Source of the DNA: Verrucomicrobiaceae bacterium
GTDB lineage: Bacteria > Verrucomicrobiota > Verrucomicrobiia > Verrucomicrobiales > Verrucomicrobiaceae
Reading direction: 5' to 3'
Assembly: GCA_947463285.1 (NCBI GenBank)
Contig: CANHTV010000285.1
Span: 1-5,317, forward strand
DNA length: 5,317 nt
In this document: in pieces, positions 1 to 5,317 of the stretch
Position numbering within the stretch: the first letter of the stretch is position 1
Layout of the letters: every line of letters starts with the position of its first letter
The notes under the pieces: generated by a model
Database searches by the model: none
Seen by the model: only the letters and a program-made list of their open reading frames with translations
Told to the model about the DNA's origin: nothing
Translations under genes and position numbers: made by a program

Positions 1-2
1 AT

Positions 3-143
3 TTCTTTGACCGCCTCACGCCGATGTCGGTTAAAGAGATGCGTCAAGGTTTGCGGACGCGCATCTTTACCCTGGCTCTGATGCTGGATTTTGATCCCAT
101 GCACCTGTGCCTTGAGGCGGATGTCGCGGTATCGGGAATTTGA
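3..143 (+). CDS. Unidentified protein, C-terminal fragment (5' end outside window)
   Basis: An open frame enters from the left edge; its first complete codon is at 3. It gives 46 residues, beginning FFDRLTPMSVKEM and ending EADVAVSGI, before a TGA at 141-143. The piece is mixed in character, with a basic stretch (RQGLRTR) followed by a hydrophobic one (IFTLALMLDF), and I do not recognise a family in it. I infer it is a real gene end because it has the same strand as the DUF58 gene, stops only 23 bases before that gene's first ATG, and leaves no room for a separate promoter, as expected inside an operon. DUF58 genes often sit beside MoxR-type AAA ATPases, but this tail has no feature I can tie to MoxR. 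It could also be chance coding, since only 46 codons are visible. Confidence 0.5.
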   Translation, partial: FFDRLTPMSVKEMRQGLRTRIFTLALMLDFDPMHLCLEADVAVSGI

Positions 144-166
144 AACACAAGCCCTGAAAAAATCGA

Positions 167-1051
167 ATGATGATGCTTAGAACACCTGAAGAACTGCGTC
201 GCATTCAAGGCCGCGCCCGTGAGTGGGCGCGGGTGCTGAAGCTGCCATTTCGGCAGCAGCGCTGGCATGGTCATGCGGGTGGATTTGCTGGCACGGGAGT
301 GGGTAGCAGTTTGGACTTCCAAGATCATCGCGTCTATCTCCCGGGCGATGATCCACGGCAGATTAACTGGCAGGCCTACGCTCGCACCGGCACTTACACG
401 ATGAAGCAGTATCGGGAAGAGGTGCGGCCGATGGTGGATGTGATTTTAGATGCTTCAGCGTCCATGTTTGCCTTTCCTGCCAAGGCTGAACGCGTGCTCG
501 AACTGCTGTCCTTCACGGTGGAGGCTGCATTGCAAAATGCGGCTTCCGTGCGCTGCTGCTTGGTGTCTGGCCAGGCTCATCGACTGCTGGAGTTAGAGAC
601 CATGCAATCCGGGGCCTGGGTGGATATGCTTGAGTCCCTGAAAGGTGGTGCTGAGGCTCCCATGCTGACTCGCCTGCCGCTGCGAGCGTGCTCGATGCGT
701 GTTTTCATCAGTGATCTGCTTTTTCCCGCTGAGCCTGAACGGCTGTTGGCTCCTCTTAGCTCAAAGAATGGACGTGGTATCGTCTTTGCTCCGCTGGTGC
801 GTGAAGAGTCGGCTCCTGATTGGCAGGGGAACTATGAGTTTGTCGATGCTGAGACTGAACAGCCTCATGAACACCGGGTGGAAAGCGATATGCTCGCTCG
901 TTATCATCAGGCTTATGCACGGCATTTCGAGTTGTGGAAAAATGCGGCTGTCAAAAATGGCATCGCGTTGGCACGTGTGAACGCGGATGAACCATTTCTG
1001 CCATCGTTGCGAGCTGAAGGCATCCCTGCAATGGCTTTGGAGATGGGCTGA
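167..1051 (+). CDS. DUF58 domain protein (vWA-like, MoxR-associated type)
   Basis: This is a complete 294-residue soluble protein with no signal peptide or membrane segment. The DUF58 signature is clear at residues 50-85: DFQDHRVYLPGDDPRQINW, then AYARTG and KQYREE. It is followed by DASAS at 95-99, a MIDAS-like metal site (DxSxS) of the von Willebrand A fold, and by a strand ending in an acidic residue (VFISD, 179-183). In known systems DUF58 proteins work with MoxR AAA ATPases, probably in maturing or assembling envelope or metalloprotein complexes, but their biochemistry is poorly defined. Three ATG codons in a row (167, 170, 173) make the exact start ambiguous, and none has a Shine-Dalgarno sequence; 167 is the longest choice. 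No BatA/BatB-like gene follows, because a convergent gene begins one base after the stop, so this is the last gene of its unit. The family call is firm; the cellular role is inferred. Confidence 0.93.
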   Translation: MMMLRTPEELRRIQGRAREWARVLKLPFRQQRWHGHAGGFAGTGVGSSLDFQDHRVYLPGDDPRQINWQAYARTGTYTMKQYREEVRPMVDVILDASASMFAFPAKAERVLELLSFTVEAALQNAASVRCCLVSGQAHRLLELETMQSGAWVDMLESLKGGAEAPMLTRLPLRACSMRVFISDLLFPAEPERLLAPLSSKNGRGIVFAPLVREESAPDWQGNYEFVDAETEQPHEHRVESDMLARYHQAYARHFELWKNAAVKNGIALARVNADEPFLPSLRAEGIPAMALEMG

Positions 1052-1052
1052 A

Positions 1053-2285
1053 TCAGTCGATCCGCACAGCTGCGCAGGTCATCTCTAAAACACGCCATAG
1101 AGACTGCCCCCCGAGGCTGCCTTCATGAAAGCCATTAGCTGGAATCGGCTGCCAGTTGTCTCGCTCGCGGCTTTGCTCAGGCTGTGGTATGTGCGTGAGT
1201 GTGGGGTCATACTGGCTGTCCTTGCCACCCATTTTGTAGATCACGAGATCCAGCGATGGCACGACGTAGAGGCAAAAACCGCCTGCGCCGGATTTCCAAA
1301 AAGCGTCCTTCGGGGCTCCGGCCACATGGCCATCGGCATTGTGCTCCCACTGGAGGCTGAATGGCGTGTGTTCATTGTAGGGGCTCCAAGTCTGGCATTT
1401 TTGGATGTAATCCGCAGGCACCAACTGCTGGCCTTTCCACCGGCCTTTCTGTGCGAGGCAATAACCAAAGCGCATCGCATCCGTGGCATGAAGGGCTGTG
1501 CTGCCAGCGCCATTGGCATGAGGCATGACGAAGTCGCCTCGATGCAGGCAGTAATCCCAGGCACCCCAACCTTGAGGCTTGGCGAGGCGCTCATGAATGT
1601 AGTCCTTCAGCTCCATGCCGCTGACATTTCTCAGCACGATGCTGGCGATGTGAGGGGAAGGCGATGAATACGAATAACCCGCCCCAGGCGCGCACCAGAG
1701 CGGGACATTCAGCGATGAAGCGTCCAAGTCCTTGATGTTTTGACCGGGAACGGCCTTCAGTGGTTGCGGCTTGGGATTGCCCTTCACATAACCCGTGGGT
1801 GCCTGACCTTCGCCCCAATAACCACCGGTCATGCACAGCAGTTGTCCGAGGGTGATGTCAGCCTTGCGTGGATCATTCAAAGGAAAAGCCTGTGGTAGGT
1901 GTTTTTTAGTGAAGACCTTGGTATCGAGACCTTGGGGGATCTTGTCTTTGAATTCATTCAGCATGATGCCGCAGGCAATGCTGCAAAAGGCCTTGCCCGT
2001 GGAGGCCATGTCGGGATTGCAGTTGCGGCTGGCGCGTCCGAAGTAGCGCTCGAAGACCAGATAACCGTTGCGCACTACGACCAGTCCACCATTGCCCGTG
2101 GAGCGCTCAGTAATGGTGTAGGCAGGTTCCAGCTTGGATAAATCGACACCTGCAAGCTCACGAGCGGCCTTCTCCGTTTTAGCCTCACGCCAGCCGCCGT
2201 CGGCATCTGATGGTGGAAAATAGGTGTCCGCCGCAGGCAAGGCCAGGGGCAGCAGGAGAACAAAGTGAAGAAGGCGCGAGGTCAT
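1053..2285 (-). CDS. Secreted serine hydrolase, beta-lactamase class C / EstB-like fold
   Basis: Read from the ATG at 2285 the protein has 410 residues. It begins with a signal peptide: MTSR, a hydrophobic core LLHFVLLLPLALPA, and probable cleavage near AA at 18-19, which places the enzyme in the periplasm or outside. The catalytic motifs of the AmpC/DD-peptidase/esterase superfamily appear in order: S95-T-G-K98 (nucleophile and general-base lysine), a Tyr motif in PGAGYSYSS (Y206), and K331-S-G in FWKSGAGG. The substrate cannot be read from sequence; members include beta-lactamases, D-aminopeptidases, DD-peptidases and carboxylesterases. The frame stays open to a TTG at 2351, but that 22-residue extension would be encoded by the terminator hairpin and would bury the signal peptide, so I reject it. 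No Shine-Dalgarno is seen before 2285. The stop is one base from the stop of the convergent DUF58 gene. Fold and export are well supported; specificity is unknown. Confidence 0.9.
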   Translation of the reverse strand: MTSRLLHFVLLLPLALPAADTYFPPSDADGGWREAKTEKAARELAGVDLSKLEPAYTITERSTGNGGLVVVRNGYLVFERYFGRASRNCNPDMASTGKAFCSIACGIMLNEFKDKIPQGLDTKVFTKKHLPQAFPLNDPRKADITLGQLLCMTGGYWGEGQAPTGYVKGNPKPQPLKAVPGQNIKDLDASSLNVPLWCAPGAGYSYSSPSPHIASIVLRNVSGMELKDYIHERLAKPQGWGAWDYCLHRGDFVMPHANGAGSTALHATDAMRFGYCLAQKGRWKGQQLVPADYIQKCQTWSPYNEHTPFSLQWEHNADGHVAGAPKDAFWKSGAGGFCLYVVPSLDLVIYKMGGKDSQYDPTLTHIPQPEQSRERDNWQPIPANGFHEGSLGGQSLWRVLEMTCAAVRID

Positions 2286-2309
2286 TCCAATCAGTAGAGC
2301 GATGCCAGC

Positions 2310-2344
2310 AAAAAGCGCAAGCCGCTGACGTGCGGCTTGCGCTT
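2310..2344 (-). terminator. Intrinsic (rho-independent) terminator of the minus-strand operon
   Basis: A perfect 13-base inverted repeat (AAGCGCAAGCCGC at 2313-2325 and GCGGCTTGCGCTT at 2332-2344) encloses a 6-base loop. Read on the minus strand, the hairpin runs directly into five T (complement of A at 2310-2314), the usual form of an intrinsic terminator. It begins 21 bases after the stop codon of the DHDPS-like gene (2366-2368), where a terminator of that transcript should be. On the plus strand no T-run follows the stem, so it is one-directional. It lies 24 bases before the ATG of the serine hydrolase gene and overlaps only the doubtful TTG extension of that gene. Confidence 0.88.
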
Positions 2345-2365
2345 GAACCAAGGTCGGGAAGTGAC

Positions 2366-3487
2366 TCAGAACCCAGGGATGCCGAGGCGCTGTGCGATGC
2401 GTTTGGGTCGCACGAGAGCCTCTTGCATACGGCTGGTTTCATCTTCTCCTCGGAGATCTTTGCAGGCCGGATGTGGCTCAGCCGCAGCGATGACTCCGAG
2501 ATGTTTTAATGCATGAGCCGTGCTGTGTTTGTAAGCCGCAGCACTGCCTTTGGCATCGAGGCGGAAGACTTGATCTTCCATGGACTGGAAAGCTTCGAAA
2601 AGCTTGTAAACGCGTGTGTCAAAGCGACCCGTATCTGTGCTGAAACGCTTTCCTGCGGCTCCGTCATTCAGCCACATGTCCTTCGCCGCACAGATCAGCG
2701 GAGCCGCACTGCTGGCTGCGCCGATCAGCAAAGGTAGTCCGGTCTTGATGGCCGTGGCGATGCCAAAATCGTCACCACTGTGCGGCGCAAAGTCCAGTTT
2801 CAGGTCTTTGCACATCGCTGCCCAGTAAAGGCAATGCGGTTCATCCAGCGTGCTGATCTTGCCACCGACAAACTTCGGATGAGTCGCCAACTGATACAGC
2901 AACCAAGGTTCATATGGGGTCGCCCAAGGCACAAAGGATGGCTCCAAAGCGTGAACAATGCCTGGACGAATGAGCCACTCAGCGATCTCAAAGTAGCCGT
3001 CACGACGGCGCTCAGGATCGAGACTATTCAGCCACTTCGACGTCATGATCATGACCTCGCAGTTTTCGTGAGACTGTACGATGTCCAGTAGTGGGCGATA
3101 GCGCTCCGCCTTGAAACTGGTGTCCTGTTCGGCTCCGCGTGCCGTGATGCCAGCGATGAATTTCATTGCTGGGAAATCCGCGCGAAAACGCCGTAGCACT
3201 TCGGCATACATTTTATCATCGAGATCAAAGATGTAGCCTGTGTCCGCATTGAGCACTGGCACAAACTCCACGCCATAGTGATCTGCCGCCGCCGCCATCC
3301 AGCGGATGCTGGCCGCAAAGCTCTGCCAGTCAGGCTTCTGATCGCGAAACGTCAGCAGTACTGCCGAGCAGAGACGTGCCTTAGTCTGGTGATCTACCAG
3401 TGCCTCCTCGCTGGTCCAGGCCCATTCGGTTTCCTGCCAGGTCGTAGTTGGCTTCAGGTCTTGAGGTTGGTTGATGAGTGTTTTCAT
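2366..3487 (-). CDS. Dihydrodipicolinate synthase (DHDPS/NAL) superfamily protein, probable aldolase or lyase
   Basis: This is a 373-residue cytoplasmic protein, longer than typical DapA (about 290-300), with a DHDPS/N-acetylneuraminate-lyase-type TIM barrel. The Schiff-base lysine is probably K210 in PKFVGGKIST, matching the family's vxGiKes strand. Downstream, HSGDD (236-240) and LIGAASSAAP (254-263) match the family's substrate-loop and SGxxNxxP regions. The canonical Tyr strand (YNxP) seems replaced by LEPS near 181-184. The C-terminal 100 or so residues are an extra helical region. Known relatives catalyse aldol cleavage, condensation or dehydration of keto-acids; true lysine-pathway DapA activity is unlikely given this divergence and context. 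The start is ATG 3487, which overlaps the oxidoreductase stop as ATGA, a sign of translational coupling. A further ATG at 3514 would add nine residues (MVERRRSPS) and overlap 31 bases, and is less likely. A terminator follows 21 bases after the stop. Confidence 0.85.
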   Translation of the reverse strand: MKTLINQPQDLKPTTTWQETEWAWTSEEALVDHQTKARLCSAVLLTFRDQKPDWQSFAASIRWMAAAADHYGVEFVPVLNADTGYIFDLDDKMYAEVLRRFRADFPAMKFIAGITARGAEQDTSFKAERYRPLLDIVQSHENCEVMIMTSKWLNSLDPERRRDGYFEIAEWLIRPGIVHALEPSFVPWATPYEPWLLYQLATHPKFVGGKISTLDEPHCLYWAAMCKDLKLDFAPHSGDDFGIATAIKTGLPLLIGAASSAAPLICAAKDMWLNDGAAGKRFSTDTGRFDTRVYKLFEAFQSMEDQVFRLDAKGSAAAYKHSTAHALKHLGVIAAAEPHPACKDLRGEDETSRMQEALVRPKRIAQRLGIPGF

Positions 3488-4641
3488 GCTTGGAGATCTT
3501 CGACGTTCAACCATTTGCGTTGTTCCCAGCTTTGCAGGCCGAGTTCGGCGAGTTGCACGCCTTTGGCACCTTCACGCAGCGTCCACGGGAAGGGCGCATC
3601 CACGGCGACGTGCTTCAAAAACGCCTCCCACTGGATTTTGAAGGCGTTGTCATAGGTCGTGGCATCCGGCACCTTCTGCCAGCCTTCGAAGAAGTTGATC
3701 GGCTGCTGGATGTCCGGGTTCCAGATCGGGCGTGGTGTCACACCCGCGCTTTGGACCCAGCAATCACGCAAACCTACGATCGCGCTGCCGTGCGTGCCAT
3801 CGACCTGCATCGTTAGCAGGTCATCGCGGCGTACACGCACGGTCCAGGAACTGTTGAACTGGCAGATGACACCGCCTTCGCATTCAAAGGTCGCGTAGCA
3901 AGCATCGTCACTGGTGCAGGCGTATTCCTTGCCGCGTTCGTCGATGCGCTTCGGGAGGTGCGTGGCCCCCATGCAGCTCACCGCCTTCACTTTGCCAAAC
4001 AGATTGTCGATCACATAACGCCAATGGCAGAGCATATCCACGATGATGCCGCCGCCGTCTTCCTTGCGGTAGTTCCACGACGGACGCTGCGCAGGCTGAT
4101 CACCATCTTCACCCGTGAAGACCCAGTAGCCGAATTCACCGCGCACGCTGAGGATGCGGCCAAAGAAGCCCTGATCCTTCAGCAGCTTGAACTTGCGGAT
4201 GCCGCTCAGCCAAAGTTTGTCCTGCACCACGCCGTTCTTTACGCCCGCATCTTCGCACACTTTAGCAAGGCGCAGCGCCTCCGCCGTTTCCACCGCCGTT
4301 GGTTTTTCGCAGTAGATGGCCTTTTTCGCCTTCACGGCCTTCTCAATGAAGCCCGCCCGTTGCAGCGTGCCGCTGGCATCGAAAAAGATCTCGTCATCGG
4401 GGTTCGCGAGCGCCGCATCGACATCCGTGGTGAAGCGCGTCACGCCCGTGCGTGCGGCGAGGGCGGCGAGCTTGTCGTGATTGCGCCCCGTGAGGATGGG
4501 ATCGGGCATGATGACGAGGTCATCGCCCACTTTGAGGCCGCCCTGATCGCGGATCGCCTTGATGGAGCGGATGAGGTGCTGATTGGTGCCCATGCGTCCG
4601 GTGACGCCGTTCATGATGATGCCGATTCTGCGTGTTTTCAT
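3484..4641 (-). CDS. Gfo/Idh/MocA family NAD(P)-dependent oxidoreductase
   Basis: This is a complete 385-residue cytoplasmic protein. An N-terminal Rossmann fold carries the nucleotide-binding loop NGVTGRMG (11-18), a GxxGxxG-type motif. It is followed by the family hallmark CEKP (111-114, catalytic Lys113) and the C-terminal substrate domain with GGGIIVDMLCHW (196-207), which supplies Asp202 and His206 as the usual catalytic acid and histidine. Length and motif order are normal for the family, which oxidises or reduces hydroxyl/keto groups on sugars, inositols and sugar acids. The exact substrate cannot be assigned. The segment between the Rossmann core and the NAD loop (KVGDDLVIMPDPILTGRN) is longer than in many members. 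It starts at ATG 4641 with no Shine-Dalgarno. Its TGA overlaps the ATG of the DHDPS-like gene, suggesting the two enzymes are made together and act on related intermediates. It follows the NHL gene by 32 bases. Confidence 0.93.
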   Translation of the reverse strand: MKTRRIGIIMNGVTGRMGTNQHLIRSIKAIRDQGGLKVGDDLVIMPDPILTGRNHDKLAALAARTGVTRFTTDVDAALANPDDEIFFDASGTLQRAGFIEKAVKAKKAIYCEKPTAVETAEALRLAKVCEDAGVKNGVVQDKLWLSGIRKFKLLKDQGFFGRILSVRGEFGYWVFTGEDGDQPAQRPSWNYRKEDGGGIIVDMLCHWRYVIDNLFGKVKAVSCMGATHLPKRIDERGKEYACTSDDACYATFECEGGVICQFNSSWTVRVRRDDLLTMQVDGTHGSAIVGLRDCWVQSAGVTPRPIWNPDIQQPINFFEGWQKVPDATTYDNAFKIQWEAFLKHVAVDAPFPWTLREGAKGVQLAELGLQSWEQRKWLNVEDLQA

Positions 4642-4673
4642 AGGGTGTGTTGGTTTTGGTGAGGTGGTGAGGG
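4642..4673 (-). promoter_or_regulatory. G-free 32-base spacer/leader with a tandem 8-base repeat
   Basis: The spacer between the NHL stop (TAA, 4674-4676) and the oxidoreductase ATG contains no G at all on the mRNA strand, so no Shine-Dalgarno pairing is possible. It is C- and A-rich and holds two tandem copies of CCTCACCA (complement of 4657-4672). I see no promoter and no hairpin. It most likely acts as an unstructured ribosome-access region within a polycistronic message, but this is inference. Confidence 0.4.
4657..4672. repeat. Tandem direct repeat, 2 x 8 bases
   Basis: TGGTGAGG occurs twice in a row on the plus strand (4657-4664 and 4665-4672), ending one base before the NHL stop codon. 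With only two copies it could be a replication-slippage product or chance in a low-complexity spacer. Confidence 0.6.
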
Positions 4674-5317
4674 TTACTGAGGTTTCTTGATTCGCAGGAC
4701 GCGATGATTGCGTGAATCGGCGATGTAGATGTCGCCGGTGCGTGGATGCGTGACGACGCCATGCGGTTCGCCGAGCAGGGCTTGCAGCGCCGGGCCGGGG
4801 ACGCCTTCGCTGCCTTTAGCGCCGTTGCCGGCGAGGGTGACGAGCTTGCGCTCGGAGACGATGAACTTGCGGATGCGATGATTGCTCGCGTCAGCGATGA
4901 GGAGGTTGTCATCGCGGTCCGCCCAGAGGTGCTTGACACCTGCGAGTGGCGGGATCGCGGCGGGGTCTTCGAGGGTTTGCACTTTGCCATCGGGGCTTCT
5001 CATGCGCAGACCGAAGCGCGTGGGGATGAAGACGTTGCCCTTGGAGTCCACGGCATGGGCGCGACTGCCGCTTAGACCGGTGAGTGTGCTGATGAGGCCG
5101 GTGCGCAGGTCCACGACGCGAATGCCACTTTTGCCGTCGCCACTGATGCTGAGCTGGGTGCCGTCATGGTTGAAGGCGAGGCAGGCGATCCAGCCAAGCC
5201 CGGCAGCCACGGCAGCGCCGCCATCGCCGGAGACCTCCTTGTCGCCATTGCCAGCGAGCGTCGTGACGATGCCGGTCTGGGCATCAACGCGGCGCACGCG
5301 GTAGTGAAAGGTGTCGG
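4674..5317 (-). CDS. NHL-repeat beta-propeller protein, C-terminal part (5' end outside window)
   Basis: The frame is open to the right edge, giving 213 complete codons plus part of another, and ends at TAA 4674-4676. A GTG at 5297 could be mistaken for a start, but the upstream codons (DTFHYR) continue the repeat pattern, so the true start lies beyond the edge. NHL-type blades are visible: YRVRRVDAQTGIVTTLAGNG at the fragment's start, DDNLLIADASNHRIRKF (about residues 135-151) and GDIYIADSRNHRVLRI (about 194-209). TLAGNG occurs twice, each followed by a Gly-rich loop leading to an alanine- and leucine-rich stretch. NHL propellers are binding scaffolds and sometimes lyases; related proteins in this type of bacterium are usually exported, but any signal peptide is off the window. 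It precedes the oxidoreductase by 32 bases on the same strand, so co-transcription is likely. A function cannot be given. Confidence 0.88.
   Translation of the reverse strand, partial: DTFHYRVRRVDAQTGIVTTLAGNGDKEVSGDGGAAVAAGLGWIACLAFNHDGTQLSISGDGKSGIRVVDLRTGLISTLTGLSGSRAHAVDSKGNVFIPTRFGLRMRSPDGKVQTLEDPAAIPPLAGVKHLWADRDDNLLIADASNHRIRKFIVSERKLVTLAGNGAKGSEGVPGPALQALLGEPHGVVTHPRTGDIYIADSRNHRVLRIKKPQ

Noticed and set aside
211..232. 8-base GC-rich inverted repeat (CCGCGCCC / GGGCGCGG), followed by a second short repeat GCTGCC/GGCAGC
   Set aside because: Both lie inside the start of the DUF58 coding region, encode ordinary family sequence and have no T-run, so neither is a terminator or a supported regulatory element.
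1082..1103. Inverted repeat TCTCTA / TAGAGA near the convergent stops, as a possible terminator
   Set aside because: The stem is only six bases and AT-rich, the loop is ten bases, and no T-run follows on either strand.
1125..1667. Plus-strand open frame of 180 codons opposite the serine hydrolase
   Set aside because: It lies wholly antisense to a well-supported enzyme gene and has no recognisable motif.
2589..2605. Paired AAGCTT palindromes
   Set aside because: Short restriction-site-like repeats within a coding region, with no context suggesting function.
3042..3055. Perfect 14-base palindrome GTCATGATCATGAC
   Set aside because: It lies deep inside the DHDPS-like gene, encoding VMIMT in a plausible barrel strand, with no nearby promoter; chance is the simplest explanation.
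3488..3514. Earlier ATG (3514) for the DHDPS-like gene
   Set aside because: It would add nine unconserved-looking basic residues and overlap the oxidoreductase by 31 bases; the ATGA overlap at 3487 is the more usual coupled start.
3958..4662. Long plus-strand open frame (234 codons) opposite the oxidoreductase
   Set aside because: It is antisense to a gene with full family motifs, shows no recognisable domain and has the Arg/His/Ala-rich composition of a GC-driven shadow frame.
5295..5297. GTG at 5297 as the start of the NHL protein
   Set aside because: The codons upstream to the window edge continue the NHL repeat consensus (YRVRRVDAQTG), so the gene is truncated by the window and does not start here.

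Overview
The window looks like chromosomal DNA from a Gram-negative-type bacterium, most likely a Verrucomicrobia/Planctomycetes-like lineage. This is an inference. It rests on the mix of a soluble DUF58 protein, a secreted AmpC-fold serine hydrolase, a divergent dihydrodipicolinate-synthase-like protein paired with a Gfo/Idh/MocA oxidoreductase, and an NHL-repeat protein, together with moderately high GC and a lack of clear Shine-Dalgarno sequences before any of the starts. No rRNA, tRNA, CRISPR array, insertion sequence or phage gene was seen. The window is almost fully coding.

Layout. The left edge (about 1-1051) is on the + strand: the last 46 codons of an unidentified protein, then a complete DUF58 protein with its signature motif and a vWA-like metal site. 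Everything from 1053 to the right edge is on the - strand. Read in transcription order from the right, it holds the C-terminal part of an NHL beta-propeller protein (runs off the edge at 5317), a Gfo/Idh/MocA oxidoreductase, a DHDPS-like aldolase/lyase whose ATG overlaps the oxidoreductase stop (ATGA), a strong intrinsic terminator (2310-2344), and a signal-peptide-bearing serine hydrolase. The hydrolase converges on the DUF58 gene with a single base between the two stop codons.

How the genes may work together. The oxidoreductase and DHDPS-like protein are translationally coupled and probably perform consecutive steps on one substrate: NAD(P)-dependent oxidation of a sugar, cyclitol or sugar acid, and a Schiff-base C-C cleavage or dehydration. 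The NHL protein is probably in the same transcript. The terminator closes this unit, so the serine hydrolase appears to be separately controlled. The terminator also shows that the longest reading of the hydrolase, from a TTG at 2351, is wrong and that the start is the ATG at 2285. The DUF58 gene belongs to a separate + strand unit whose other members lie outside the window.

No clearly new system is visible. The most useful points are the terminator and start correction, the coupled oxidoreductase/DHDPS-like pair with a possibly altered active site, and the G-free, tandem-repeat leader before the oxidoreductase.
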